Assembly: GCA_938045295.1 (NCBI GenBank)
Contig: CALINO010000010.1
Location: 1 to 64,000, forward strand
Reading direction: 5' to 3'
Source: an uncultured Arenicella sp.
GTDB taxonomy: Bacteria; Pseudomonadota; Gammaproteobacteria; Arenicellales; Arenicellaceae
DNA length: 64,000 nucleotides
Part shown: in pieces, positions 6,759 through 16,607 of the stretch
Layout of the letters: every line of letters begins with the position of its first letter
Position numbering within the stretch: the first letter of the stretch is position 1
Notes under the pieces: generated by a model
What the model saw: only the letters and a program-made list of their open reading frames with translations
Databases searched by the model: none
What the model was told of the DNA's origin: nothing
Program-made: the position numbers and the translations under genes

Positions 6759-7724
6759 TTAACGTTGCGCTTTATTCAATGAATGCAGGTGTTCGACAAT
6801 TTGTTCGCGCAAGTTGGTGAGCGCTAACAAGTCTCTAGGGTAACTGAGTTCAATGAAGTGCACTCTTTTAGCCACGTATTCGGCAAACCGGTTGTGGTGT
6901 TCTAGCATGGTTTGATCGAACAGTTTTGAGGCAACGGTGTGACGCACAAACTGCAGCATGGCTTCGGCTCGGGTGAGTGTTTTGAACTGAATCTCTTTGG
7001 CTGGCACCGGGTTTAAGCGCAGCACAAAATTCACTTTGGCCTTACCAATGCCCAGCCCGGGTGCGGCTGAGCCTTCTAGCTTTAGTTGAGGAAATTCGGT
7101 TGATAGCTGTACTATTCGGTTCTCTTTATCATATGAAATGGGCAGTATGTCGTCTGACAATTGCTGCCAACCGTCGCCGGCATGCCAACCTAAAGTTGAT
7201 TTGCCCGCACCGGATTCGCCAATGATCACGGCGGTGCCGGCTTGTGTTAGTACGGCACTGGCGTGTAGGCAGTATTTTTTAATGCTGGCCAACACAATCA
7301 ATATGGCTGGGCCGGTGACTAATTCCACATTGACTAAATTAGAGAAGCCGCCTTCGCGTATTAGGTGAATGTGGGAGTGTTTGAAGTCAATTTCACACAC
7401 GAGGTCGTCTTCAAATTCAATGCTTGCGTAATCACCGTCGCGGCGATACGACACTTGCCGCTGCCTTTCGCCAAAGGGCGCAGGGCCTTTGTACACCAAC
7501 GGTGGCTTTTCATCGGCGGGAATCCGATCTAAATGTTCTTGAGCGGCCATTGAAGCCCCCACCACCATTTCCACTGGCGCTTCTTCTACGTGAAAGCTTT
7601 TAAGCGCGGCACACGCGGTCTGAAACAAGACCGGTTCGCCTGAAAGTCGGTAAACCTGTGCTTGCGACCAATCAGAGGTATTTTGGGTACTAACAATAAT
7701 CATAACGTTTAACCAGCGCGGCAC
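6759..7724 (-). CDS. HPr-kinase-like (HprK-fold) P-loop protein
   Basis: A 321-residue protein whose centre matches the HPr serine kinase/phosphorylase C-terminal fold: LHASAV at about 153-158, Walker A GESGAGKST at 169-177, and an acidic LSDDILPI at 189-196. No HPr or PTS gene is in the window, and the N-terminal 130 residues do not look like the HprK N-domain. It belongs with the 'HprK-related' proteins found in many proteobacteria, of mostly unknown target. I keep the GTG at 7724, which has a GCGGGGTG ribosome site 5 bases upstream; an ATG at 7703 is the alternative. It is transcribed leftward and alone. Confidence 0.7.
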   Translation of the reverse strand: MPRWLNVMIIVSTQNTSDWSQAQVYRLSGEPVLFQTACAALKSFHVEEAPVEMVVGASMAAQEHLDRIPADEKPPLVYKGPAPFGERQRQVSYRRDGDYASIEFEDDLVCEIDFKHSHIHLIREGGFSNLVNVELVTGPAILIVLASIKKYCLHASAVLTQAGTAVIIGESGAGKSTLGWHAGDGWQQLSDDILPISYDKENRIVQLSTEFPQLKLEGSAAPGLGIGKAKVNFVLRLNPVPAKEIQFKTLTRAEAMLQFVRHTVASKLFDQTMLEHHNRFAEYVAKRVHFIELSYPRDLLALTNLREQIVEHLHSLNKAQR

Positions 7725-7958
7725 AAAAACACCCCGCTCGTTTCAATAACCCTAAAAAAGCAATAAAAACAAAACCTTAACGCCAACCCAAAACTTAAAA
7801 CCAAGGGCGATAAGAGTAAAGCTAAAATATAAACCAAACTGGCTTAACAAAACATTAACTTTAAATAAAAAAATTGAATAAAAACTTTATATATCAATAA
7901 ATTATAACTGCCTTTTTATACGTTACTTACTGTTATGGTAAATAAATAATTATGTGCC

Positions 7959-8702
7959 CTACTTTTTCTTAAAACTGCGTTTCATTGGCTGCACACAGAT
8001 TTCTTCGTTCACCACATTTCTGGGTTGGCTTAAGGCGTACAACACCGCCTGAGCTATGTCTTGGGGTTGCAGCGAAAACTCTTCGCCCGATTGAGGAGCA
8101 AAGTTTAATGTGGAGAAAAAGTCACTGTTAACGGGGCCCGGGTTAATCATGTGAACGCGCACATTGGCTGTGGAGCAATCGGCTCTTAAGCTTTGCGCAA
8201 AACCGCGAAGTGCGAATTTGCTGGCGCAATAAACCGAACCGGCTTTGCCCCCTTGCAACGCAGACTCACTGCCAATAATAACAATGTCGCCGCCGCCGGC
8301 CTGCTTCATTAGTGGCAAATAGTGTTTAGTGAGAATTAAATTGCTGACTAAATTTGTGTCTATTAGTTGGCGAATTTGCGGCACCGAAAATTGCTCTAAG
8401 CCGCCAAACTGCCCATAGCCTGCATTCAACACCAAGGTGCCAATATTGGCTGGCAGTGTGCTTAATTTTTCCGCTAGCGCGTCTATGTCAGACAAGTCGG
8501 CAGGCCATTGAGAGAATAAGCGGCTGTCTATGGCGCTGTTTACATCACTGTCTAGCTTATTATGCTTGGTGAAGGTGCGTGCAACGCCGGTTACCGCAAT
8601 GCCATTGCGCATGAGCTCTTGGCTAATGGCCCACCCAATGCCTTTTGACGCACCGGTTACTAAAGCGGCGCTATTAATTAAAGTGTGAGCTAAAGAAGAC
8701 AT
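7959..8702 (-). CDS. short-chain dehydrogenase/reductase
   Basis: A 247-residue classical SDR, an NAD(P)H-dependent oxidoreductase. The Rossmann dinucleotide motif TGASKGIG is at residues 16-23, NAG at 93-95, the catalytic Ser near 145, and Tyr158 with Lys162 in YCASK. The basic residue in VARTF after the second strand would fit NADP(H). The substrate is unknown. The C-terminus is very basic (MKRSFKKK). The gap to the next gene on the left (7725-7958) is AT-rich with nothing recognisable. Confidence 0.85.
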   Translation of the reverse strand: MSSLAHTLINSAALVTGASKGIGWAISQELMRNGIAVTGVARTFTKHNKLDSDVNSAIDSRLFSQWPADLSDIDALAEKLSTLPANIGTLVLNAGYGQFGGLEQFSVPQIRQLIDTNLVSNLILTKHYLPLMKQAGGGDIVIIGSESALQGGKAGSVYCASKFALRGFAQSLRADCSTANVRVHMINPGPVNSDFFSTLNFAPQSGEEFSLQPQDIAQAVLYALSQPRNVVNEEICVQPMKRSFKKK

Positions 8703-8755
8703 TGCAGTTAAGGTGTTGTATTAAGAATATTGTGGTTACGGTTTGTGATGAACAC

Positions 8756-9760
8756 TCATTCAAAAGAGCGATAAGCATACACCTTGTTGCCGTCAACGTA
8801 TTGTTCGCACAGTTGCCCCACAAAGTTGAGCGCTTGGTCTTCTATTTCTTTGCGGTACACGGTCATGCCGTCGTGCTCACTTAAACCGGCATTAAACAAC
8901 CAGTGTTCGGGGTACAGGCGGTGCATGGTTTTGTAAAACCCTTTTGGCAAACGAAAGCCGCCTAATGTAACGCTGTCTATTTGCGCGGCATCAAGCTCAT
9001 TAAAGACGTGTGACACAGCTTCTTGATAATCGGCTTGATAGTCGGCGTGCCAAACAATGGGGTCAAACCGTAAACCAACGCGCCAACCGTGATCTTGCAA
9101 ACGCTTGAGCGCGTCAACGCACTTACTTAACGAGGGTGCGCCGTGCTCTACTTCACTGGCAATGCGTTCTGGGCTAAGGCTGTACGCCACCACCACATTG
9201 GGCTGTGGTTTTATATTGAGCAGCGAGCGAATTTGCGTGCTTTTGGTGCGCAGCTCAAGCACGGCATTTTCAATGGAGCTGAATGCGGGCACAAAATATT
9301 CGGCAAATTTGGTAACCGGCTCGTAGGCCAAACTGTCGCAATCATAGCCAGAAAAAAACCACACCGGCTTTTCATCATTTCGGTGTTTGGCCGCAATGCT
9401 TTTAATGTCTGCCAAAAAGTCTTCGTAGTTAACAAATAATAAGTAATTTGCACTGCGCAACATGCCTTGCAGAAAACAATAACGGCAGTCATACACGCAA
9501 TTGAGCATGTGCGAGAAATAGTAATGCGCGCCGCCGCCGGTTTCATATTGCGCTGGCGTGGGCATCACCCTTTTGCCCTGCTTTTCAGCCAAAATGAGCG
9601 ACGGATTCAATTTTTGCAGGCGAAAGTTTTGCTTGGCCGAATTAAACACTTCACCGTAATGCTCAAGTGAAATGTGTTCGGCTTTGCTGTGCCTTGCCAC
9701 AATTGATTGCACTCGCTCGTGCTGTTTCACCGAATTTTCAATGTAGACGGTGTCGATCAT
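8756..9760 (-). CDS. SPL-family radical SAM protein
   Basis: A 334-residue radical SAM protein of the spore-photoproduct-lyase-like family. The iron-sulfur motif CVYDCRYC (Cys88, Cys92, Cys95) is preceded by a GGGAHYYFSHMLN segment typical of SPL proteins. In Bacillus, SPL repairs the UV lesion of spore DNA; family members in non-spore-formers such as this one have no proven substrate. The start overlaps the stop of the upstream nucleosidase-like gene by 4 bases, so the two are translationally coupled. It is the last gene of a three-gene minus-strand operon. Confidence 0.85.
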   Translation of the reverse strand: MIDTVYIENSVKQHERVQSIVARHSKAEHISLEHYGEVFNSAKQNFRLQKLNPSLILAEKQGKRVMPTPAQYETGGGAHYYFSHMLNCVYDCRYCFLQGMLRSANYLLFVNYEDFLADIKSIAAKHRNDEKPVWFFSGYDCDSLAYEPVTKFAEYFVPAFSSIENAVLELRTKSTQIRSLLNIKPQPNVVVAYSLSPERIASEVEHGAPSLSKCVDALKRLQDHGWRVGLRFDPIVWHADYQADYQEAVSHVFNELDAAQIDSVTLGGFRLPKGFYKTMHRLYPEHWLFNAGLSEHDGMTVYRKEIEDQALNFVGQLCEQYVDGNKVYAYRSFE

Positions 9761-10659
9761 GGTAAATCACCTTTTGGTTCAGTCTCGGCCTCAGGCGCAA
9801 GCGCACTTGAAGTACGGCCAAGTTGTGGCGAAACACTGGCCAATTCGGTTTGCAAAAAACTGAGCATTGGTTTGATTTCACTGTACTCGTTAAGCTTTTG
9901 GGCTAGCACTGCCAATTCATTTTCAGGCAATAAGGCCGCTAATTTTTCCGTGAACGAAAAAAACAAATTCCGCTGGCTGTGAGTGGCTCTTACTTCTGGA
10001 AAATCAATTGCTTGTGAGGCAAACTTAATTTCTTTTGCAACCCTTAACAAGCCATCACAAAAGCTTAAAACGTTCTCTGTGTGGGGTTGCAAAAGCTCTT
10101 GAATGAACTTGGCGCTTAAATGTTCTATGCCTTGGTCGGGCGTGTCTGACACCACCTTAAAAGCCTGCACACACTCGGCCGCACTGAAGCGCGTGGCGGC
10201 GTCAAAAAAGGCCGCTGCTTCCATATCAATGCCGCCTTCTTCAGGGTAATCACGGCTGGGCGCATTCAAGCTCATGCACGCACTGCTGATTACCGGCCGA
10301 GCCGCTACTTGCGGTGGAAAGTAAGCCTTGGTGCTAAATATGTCTTGCACCGACGACACAACAAACCCGTCACCAACGCTTAACTGCCCATGCCCTGCAC
10401 TGCCAATATTCAGCCACACAGCGCGTTTACACGGCACGCTAGACGCCAACCAGCCGATGGCACACGCCATGCTAAATGCACCAATACCACTGATAGCCAC
10501 GTTGACGCTTACCGGAGTTTCACCAAAGTGGTGTTCGCCACAAAACAATGCAAACGGCGCATCACACTGTTTTTTTAAGCGAAAGTGATCAATCAAGCCT
10601 TTCGCTTCACAGTTAAGCGCGGCTAATACATTCAAGACTAATGGCGGGTTCAGGCTCAT
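9757..10659 (-). CDS. nucleoside phosphorylase/nucleosidase-like protein
   Basis: A 300-residue protein of the PNP/UDP phosphorylase superfamily. The diagnostic IDMEAAAFF (about 144-152, carrying the ribose-binding Met-Glu) and VVSDTPDQ (about 169-176, with the catalytic Asp position) are present, together with an early ISGIG glycine turn. That makes an MTA/SAH nucleosidase- or futalosine hydrolase-like activity possible; the base is not determined. About 80 extra residues at the C-terminus are predicted helical and not part of the catalytic fold. It overlaps both neighbours by 4 bases, which suggests its product works with them. Confidence 0.7.
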   Translation of the reverse strand: MSLNPPLVLNVLAALNCEAKGLIDHFRLKKQCDAPFALFCGEHHFGETPVSVNVAISGIGAFSMACAIGWLASSVPCKRAVWLNIGSAGHGQLSVGDGFVVSSVQDIFSTKAYFPPQVAARPVISSACMSLNAPSRDYPEEGGIDMEAAAFFDAATRFSAAECVQAFKVVSDTPDQGIEHLSAKFIQELLQPHTENVLSFCDGLLRVAKEIKFASQAIDFPEVRATHSQRNLFFSFTEKLAALLPENELAVLAQKLNEYSEIKPMLSFLQTELASVSPQLGRTSSALAPEAETEPKGDLP

Positions 10660-11549
10660 AGGCCAAACTGTGTGGCTCGTTGCTCACACTCGGCCACTAA
10701 ATCATGGTTTTGGTGCTTGCGTGCGCCTGCCAATAATATGGTGTTTTTTCGTTTTAACATGGCTAATGCTTGCTGGCGTTGCTCACTCGACAGCTGCAAA
10801 TCAACATTGGGTTGTTGTAATAATTTGCACAATGCTATCACGCGAAACCGATCCATACCCCAGAACTGGCGCGACAGCTGATCTTCATGACCGCCGTATT
10901 TATTAATGCACGGAGTTTCAACGTAGGCAACCTGATAATGCGGGGTAATTCGTGCCCACAGGTCGTAGTCTTCGCAGGCCGGTAAGGCCTCATCAAACGG
11001 CCCTATTTTATTAAAAACCTCACGATGAATCACAATGGATGACGGCGACATTGCGCACAACGGCAAACAGTGCTCAAAAATATCACCGCCGTACTTTTGG
11101 TGTTTATTCATCTGGTTTACCCGCACTCCGTTGCGTATCCATATTTCTTGCGTATGGCACACTTTTAACTGCGTTTGCTCAATGGCGTTTATTTGAGTGT
11201 GCAGTTTGCAGGGTAACCATTCATCATCGGAATCAAGCAATGCCACCCATTCATGATTCGCGTGCTCAAGCCCGAGGTTACGAGCCGCACTGACGCCTTT
11301 ATTTTCTTGCCGCACATAGTTAATGCACGAATATTGAGGTAGGTAGTGTTGCTCAATAACGCTTTTTGTATCGTCGGTAGAGCCGTCATCAACCACAATA
11401 ATTTCAAGGTTGCTTAGCTCAAATTGCGTTTGTTTAAGCACCGATTGAATCGCACGAGGCAACACATTGGCTCGATTGTAGGTGGGAATGATGACGGAAA
11501 ATTTCAAATCAACGGCTATTGTGTGCAGATTATGTTTACAAAAACGCAA
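10656..11549 (-). CDS. family 2 glycosyltransferase
   Basis: A GT-A glycosyltransferase of about 297 residues. FSVIIPTYNRA starts the nucleotide-sugar domain at about 17-27, VDDGSTDD at 53-60 binds the nucleotide, and DSDDEW at 106-111 is the metal-binding DxD. The acceptor is unknown. The start is uncertain: the frame opens with TTG at 11549 and no clear ribosome site, and the domain begins about 15 residues later, where another TTG lies. It is the first gene of a coupled trio with the nucleosidase-like and SPL-like genes; no other polysaccharide genes are nearby. Confidence 0.8.
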   Translation of the reverse strand: MRFCKHNLHTIAVDLKFSVIIPTYNRANVLPRAIQSVLKQTQFELSNLEIIVVDDGSTDDTKSVIEQHYLPQYSCINYVRQENKGVSAARNLGLEHANHEWVALLDSDDEWLPCKLHTQINAIEQTQLKVCHTQEIWIRNGVRVNQMNKHQKYGGDIFEHCLPLCAMSPSSIVIHREVFNKIGPFDEALPACEDYDLWARITPHYQVAYVETPCINKYGGHEDQLSRQFWGMDRFRVIALCKLLQQPNVDLQLSSEQRQQALAMLKRKNTILLAGARKHQNHDLVAECEQRATQFGL

Positions 11550-11853
11550 CTAATGTTGCACTAAAACAACAAGCAAGCCAAAAACATAACTCAAAGTTAA
11601 CTTTCATTTAAATGTGGCGGTTAATTGTCAGATGTTTCATAAGATAGACGCATGAAATAAATGAGTATTTTTTTCATAACTCTCTCTTCTTTTTGTTGTT
11701 CGCCGCTGCGTAAAACCCAGCGGCTTTTTCTTGCCCACAACATTTGTGCTTGTTTGCTTGTACGCTCAAATCCCTTATACGTTTGCCCTTTTACGTTTGT
11801 CATGGTTATAGACACTTCTACAACCATGACATTAACTAACCAGCGGTAACGAG
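11550..11853. other. gene-free gap with two hairpins downstream of purL
   Basis: Two inverted repeats stand out. GTCATGGTT (11799-11807) pairs with AACCATGAC (11822-11830). GCCGCTG (11702-11708) pairs with CAGCGGC (11718-11724) and is followed by TTTTT on the plus strand only. Neither has a T-tail in the direction of purL transcription. An 18-codon frame at 11621-11677 (minus) has a purine-rich AAGAGAGAG ahead of its ATG, but nothing else supports it as a gene. Confidence 0.4.
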
Positions 11854-14800
11854 TTAGCCCACCCAAACACGTGCGTTACGAAACATACGCATCCATGGCG
11901 CGTATTCGCCCCAAGATTCATCGCGCCATGAGTTTGTTCGACTACGGAAAATACGCTCAGGGTGAGGCATCATGATAGTAATACGCCCATCGTCGTTGGT
12001 TAAACCGGCAATGCCTTGTGGCGAACCATTCGGGTTGGCTGGGTAAGCTTCAGTTGGCTTACCTTGGTAATCAACGTAGCTTAGCGCCAAATTGGTTGCT
12101 TGAACATCAGAGGCATATTCAGCGCGCCCTTCACCGTGCGCCACCACCACCGGCATTTCAGACCCTTGCATGCCTGACAGCAAGATGGAATTGGTGTCTT
12201 CAGACACTTTAGACTGCACCAGCCTGGCTTCAAACTGCTCAGACGCATTTCTGACAAAATGCGGCCACTGCGTTGCGCCCGGAATGATCTCTTTAAGGTT
12301 AGACATCATCTGACAGCCGTTACAAATGCCCAGTGCAAAAGCGTCTTCACGTGCAAAATACGCTGAAAACTGGTCTCGAACCGCTGAATTAAACAAGATT
12401 GATTTTGCCCAACCTTCGCCAGCACCCAATACGTCGCCGTATGAGAAGCCGCCGCAAGCCACCAAACCTTTAAACTCGTCTAAGCTGACCCGACCTTCAA
12501 TGATGTCGGTCATGGTAACGTCAATGGCTGAAAAGCCTGACTGACTAAAGGCCGCCGCCATTTCAATGTGCCCATTAACGCCCTGCTCGCGCAGAACGGC
12601 TAATTTAGGCTTGGCACCGCCAATAAACGGCGCACTTACGTCGTTGTTCGAGTCAAAGCTTAATTTTGCATACAAGCCAGTGTCGGCGGTGTCTAGCAAA
12701 CGGTCATACTCTTGCTGTGCGCAACTTGGGTTGTCGCGCAGAGATTGCATGTGGTAGGTAGTCTCAGACCAAATTCGGTGTAAATCAACGCGTGAGCGTT
12801 CTAACACCGTTTCGCCATTAAATTGAACACGAATGGCGTTTCCTGTAACCGGCTTGCCCACCACACGTATGTGTTCAGCAAGGCCAAATTCGTTGATCAC
12901 CTGCTCAAAACGGGCTTTATTGGCACTTGAAACTTGAACCAAAGCGCCTAGTTCTTCGTTAAACAGTGCTGCTAAAGCGTCTTCACCGTTCACGTTCAAA
13001 TCAAGCCCCATGCGCCCAGCAAAGGCCATTTCTAATGCGGCTGTGAGTAAGCCACCGTCTGAGCGATCGTGGTAAGCGCTTAATAAAGAATCATCAAGCA
13101 GCTTTTGAATGGCTAAGAAACCGTTTTTCAATAAGGCCGAATCATCAACGTCTGGCGTTTGCGTGCCGACTTGATTGTACACTTGAGCCAGTATTGAACA
13201 CGCCAAGCGTTGCTTGCCACCCGACAAATCTATAAGCACCAGCTCAGAATCTTGCTCTTTTAACACCGGCGTTACGGTTTTGTCTGTGTCTAGCACTGGA
13301 GCAAAAGCGCTGATTACGCACGACACAGGAGCCGTTACGCTGCGCGTTTCACCGGCCGGATCTTGCCACACTGTTTTCATTGACATTGAGTCTTTGCCAA
13401 CCGGAATGGCAATGCCTAGCTCTGGGCATAATTCCATGCCAACGGCTTTGACTGTTTCGTACAGCGCCGCGTCGTCACCGGTATGACCGGCTGCGGCCAT
13501 CCAGTTGGCTGACAGTTTAATCTCAGCCATGTCACGAACATTGGCTGCGGCCAAGTTGGTGAGCGCTTCACCAATCGCCATACGGCCACTGGCTGGTGCA
13601 TTCACTGAGGCTAATGGCGTGCGCTCGCCCATTGACATGGCTTCGCCCACCGCGCCGGTGTAAGCCGAGGTGGTCACCGCAACGTCGGCCACCGGCACTT
13701 GCCATGGGCCTACCATTTGATCACGTGCGATCATGCCGGTAACACTGCGGTCGCCAATGGTGATTAAAAACGTTTTGTCTGCCACCGCGGGGCAACTTAA
13801 AACCCGCTCTAGGGCTTGGTCAACGCTCACACCAGCAAAGTTAAGCTCTGGCGCGTTTCGGCTGACGCTACTAACGTCTCGCAGCATTTTAGGTGGTTTA
13901 CCGAACAGCGTTTCCATGGGTAAATCAATAGGAGTCTGCTGGCGTTCTGTGCCGTCTTCAAAGTGGCTGTCTTGCAGCACCAACACTTCGTCATTAGTCG
14001 CTTGACCCACCACGCAATACAGACAACGTTCACGTTCGCAAATGGCTTCGAATTCTTTTAAGCGCTCTGGCGCAACGGCCAAGGTGTATCGCTCTTGGGC
14101 TTCGTTACACCAAATTTGCATGGGTGACATGCCCAGCTCGTCATTCAGCACATCGCGCAGATTGAACTTGCCGCCACGGCCCGCATCGCCCACCAATTCT
14201 GGCAAGGCATTACACAAACCACCGGCACCAATGTCATGAATGGAAATGATGGGGTTGTCATCGCCGTTTGCCCAGCATGAATCGATCACTTCTTGGCAAC
14301 GACGTTGCATTTCAGGGTTGCCACGCTGCACAGAGGCAAAATCGAGAGCTTCAGAGCTTTGACCAGATGCCACGCTCGATGCGGCACCGCCGCCCAAGCC
14401 AATTAACATGGCCGGGCCGCCTAACACCACAATGTAAGCGCCATCTGGAATAATATTTTTAGTTACGTGTTGATCACGAATGTTACCCAAACCACCGGCC
14501 AGCATAATGGGTTTATGGTAACCACGAACGTCATCGCTCGTGCTGATGGCTTGTTCGTAGGTACGAAAATAACCGGCAATATTCGGCCGGCCAAATTCGT
14601 TGTTAAACGACGCGCCGCCAATGGGGCCATCTAACATGATTTGCAACGGTGATGAAATTCTGGCTGGCTTGGCTTCAGCACCTTCCCATGCTCTTGGGGC
14701 ATTGGGAATTCTCAAGTTCGATACCGAGTAACCACTTAAGCCGGCTTTTGGCTTTGAACCTCTGCCGGTGGCACCTTCATCGCGTATTTCACCACCCGAG

Positions 14801-15741
14801 CCAGTTGCGGCACCGGGAAACGGTGAAATGGCGGTTGGGTGGTTGTGCGTTTCAACTTTGCACAGAATATGAATGTCTTCGTCTACCGACTGATACTCTT
14901 TGGTCTCGTGGTTGGGGAAGAAACGGCTTTCTTTTGAACCCGCAAGCACTGATGAGTTATCAGAATATGCAACAATCGTACCCTTGTCGTTTTGCATGTG
15001 CGTTTCACGAATCATGCGGAACAAAGAGTGCTCTTTAGATTCGCCGTCAACAATCCAATCAGCGTTAAATATTTTATGCCGACAGTGCTCTGAATTGACT
15101 TGAGCAAACATCATTAGCTCAACGTCTGTTGGGTTCTTATCAAGTTGTTGATACTGCTCAACCAGATAATCAATTTCGTCGTCTGACAGCGCCAGCCCTA
15201 ACGATTGGTTGGCCTGTTCAAGCGCCCCTTTACCTTCGCTGAGCAACTGAACTTCAAACAACGGTTTGGGCAACTCGTCTGTAAACAGCTGTTCAGCTTG
15301 TTCTAACTCAGTGACCACCGATTCGGTCATTGGGTCATGCAAGTGCATGGCCAATTGGTGTAATTGTTCTTGGGTTAACGTTGCGTCGCCGGTAATGTAA
15401 AACGCAATGCCGCGCTCAACCCGTGCCACCTTAGTCAGGCCGCAATGGCTTACAATGTCACTGGCTTTGGTTGACCACGGCGAAATAGTGCCAAAGCGAG
15501 GCAGCACATACAGTCGTTGCCCAGTGTGCTCAACCTCTTGCATGGTTGGCCCATAACGCAATAGACGCTGTAGGTTTTCCAACTCTGACGATGAGAGTTC
15601 TTCGGCATCATTCACTAACCGAACCAAGTGTTGGTATTCGGTGTTAATTGACGTTATTTGAGGAAATTCAGCGTGAACCGCAGTCAACAGCTTTTGAATA
15701 CGGAAGTCAGAATAGGCTTGGCTGCCACGTAGTCGCAACAT
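11854..15741 (-). CDS. purL: phosphoribosylformylglycinamidine synthase
   Basis: This is the large single-chain PurL (1295 residues, as in Escherichia coli), which converts FGAR to FGAM with ATP and glutamine in purine synthesis. An N-terminal PurS-like part is followed by two AIRS-type halves; [21 protein letters not shown] at about 300 residues in marks the ATP/metal site. The C-terminal class I amidotransferase domain has the nucleophile Cys in GICNGCQM and the His-Pro-Glu triad end MPHPERIF. The start ATG at 15741 ([14 protein letters not shown]) matches the family N-terminus. It is separated from purC by 95 bases and has no frameshift. Confidence 0.97.
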   Translation of the reverse strand: MLRLRGSQAYSDFRIQKLLTAVHAEFPQITSINTEYQHLVRLVNDAEELSSSELENLQRLLRYGPTMQEVEHTGQRLYVLPRFGTISPWSTKASDIVSHCGLTKVARVERGIAFYITGDATLTQEQLHQLAMHLHDPMTESVVTELEQAEQLFTDELPKPLFEVQLLSEGKGALEQANQSLGLALSDDEIDYLVEQYQQLDKNPTDVELMMFAQVNSEHCRHKIFNADWIVDGESKEHSLFRMIRETHMQNDKGTIVAYSDNSSVLAGSKESRFFPNHETKEYQSVDEDIHILCKVETHNHPTAISPFPGAATGSGGEIRDEGATGRGSKPKAGLSGYSVSNLRIPNAPRAWEGAEAKPARISSPLQIMLDGPIGGASFNNEFGRPNIAGYFRTYEQAISTSDDVRGYHKPIMLAGGLGNIRDQHVTKNIIPDGAYIVVLGGPAMLIGLGGGAASSVASGQSSEALDFASVQRGNPEMQRRCQEVIDSCWANGDDNPIISIHDIGAGGLCNALPELVGDAGRGGKFNLRDVLNDELGMSPMQIWCNEAQERYTLAVAPERLKEFEAICERERCLYCVVGQATNDEVLVLQDSHFEDGTERQQTPIDLPMETLFGKPPKMLRDVSSVSRNAPELNFAGVSVDQALERVLSCPAVADKTFLITIGDRSVTGMIARDQMVGPWQVPVADVAVTTSAYTGAVGEAMSMGERTPLASVNAPASGRMAIGEALTNLAAANVRDMAEIKLSANWMAAAGHTGDDAALYETVKAVGMELCPELGIAIPVGKDSMSMKTVWQDPAGETRSVTAPVSCVISAFAPVLDTDKTVTPVLKEQDSELVLIDLSGGKQRLACSILAQVYNQVGTQTPDVDDSALLKNGFLAIQKLLDDSLLSAYHDRSDGGLLTAALEMAFAGRMGLDLNVNGEDALAALFNEELGALVQVSSANKARFEQVINEFGLAEHIRVVGKPVTGNAIRVQFNGETVLERSRVDLHRIWSETTYHMQSLRDNPSCAQQEYDRLLDTADTGLYAKLSFDSNNDVSAPFIGGAKPKLAVLREQGVNGHIEMAAAFSQSGFSAIDVTMTDIIEGRVSLDEFKGLVACGGFSYGDVLGAGEGWAKSILFNSAVRDQFSAYFAREDAFALGICNGCQMMSNLKEIIPGATQWPHFVRNASEQFEARLVQSKVSEDTNSILLSGMQGSEMPVVVAHGEGRAEYASDVQATNLALSYVDYQGKPTEAYPANPNGSPQGIAGLTNDDGRITIMMPHPERIFRSRTNSWRDESWGEYAPWMRMFRNARVWVG

Positions 15742-15779
15742 GTAAGTTACCCAGATAGATTGTAGTGTGCAAAATGCGC

Positions 15780-15812
15780 TGCGCCAGATTGTCTATCGAT
15801 CAATCTGGCGCA
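15780..15812. repeat. 12-bp perfect hairpin between purC and purL
   Basis: TGCGCCAGATTG pairs perfectly with CAATCTGGCGCA around a short TCTATCGAT loop. A run of six A follows on the plus strand, so in the direction of purC to purL transcription the T-run comes before the stem, not after. It is therefore not a standard terminator for these genes; an RNA-processing or mRNA-stabilising element is possible. Confidence 0.5.
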
Positions 15813-15836
15813 AAAAACGATGCATATGGTTAAGGT

Positions 15837-16547
15837 CTAAATATCTAAACCAAGACGTTGAGCCACTTGTTCATAAGCCTCAACAACGCCGCCTAAACCT
15901 TTACGAAAACGGTCTTTATCTAGCTTTTCACGCGTTTCGGCATCCCAAATACGGCAGCCGTCTGGAGTGAATTCATCGCCCAAATAAATAGACGCGCCTT
16001 GACGACCGTATTCAAGTTTGAAATCAACCAAGATCATGCCTGCGTCAGCAAACAATTTAGTCAAAATATCATTTACTTTGAACGTTTGATCTTTCATTAC
16101 TTGAATCGCTTCAGCGTCAGCCCAACCAAAAGACTCAATATGATATTCATTAATCATAGGGTCGTGCAGCGGGTCATTTTTCAAGAAAAATTCAAACGTT
16201 GGTGGCGTCAGATCAATACCGTCTTCAACGCCTAAGCGCTTACAAATTGAACCGGTAGCAACATTACGCACTACGCACTCAATTGGGAACATGTCTAACT
16301 CTCTGACCAAGGCTTCGTCGTCAGACAATGTTTCTAAAAAGTGTGTTGGCACGCCCTCTTTTTCAAGGTGCTGCATAATAAACGCATTAAACTTGTTGTT
16401 TACCATGCCTTTACGGTCGAGCTTTTCCATTTTCTCGCCATCAAACGCAGACGTATCGTTGCGAAAATGAAGGATTAGTGCGTCATCTTGATCACACTGG
16501 TATACAGATTTAGCTTTACCGCTATAGAGTTCTTCACCCCTTTGCAT
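15837..16547 (-). CDS. purC: SAICAR synthase
   Basis: A 236-residue phosphoribosylaminoimidazole-succinocarboxamide synthase, which ligates aspartate to CAIR with ATP in purine synthesis. The family N-terminus [11 protein letters not shown] and the motif [12 protein letters not shown] near residue 95 are clear, as is [10 protein letters not shown] further on. Length equals that of the usual short bacterial PurC (about 237). A GAGG ribosome site lies about 8 bases ahead of the ATG. Its place next to a BamC-like gene and dapA is the standard gammaproteobacterial order. Confidence 0.97.
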   Translation of the reverse strand: MQRGEELYSGKAKSVYQCDQDDALILHFRNDTSAFDGEKMEKLDRKGMVNNKFNAFIMQHLEKEGVPTHFLETLSDDEALVRELDMFPIECVVRNVATGSICKRLGVEDGIDLTPPTFEFFLKNDPLHDPMINEYHIESFGWADAEAIQVMKDQTFKVNDILTKLFADAGMILVDFKLEYGRQGASIYLGDEFTPDGCRIWDAETREKLDKDRFRKGLGGVVEAYEQVAQRLGLDI

Positions 16548-16607
16548 TTCAGGACCTCATAAATAAATGATTGGTTTGTTTGCTAGCCCGGCTATTAAAT
16601 AGCAGGA

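Noticed and set aside
11621-11866. 81-codon minus-strand frame overlapping the end of purL, and the 18-codon frame inside it
   Set aside because: Composition looks random and it spans two hairpins. Only the short inner ATG has a ribosome-like site, which is not enough to call a gene.
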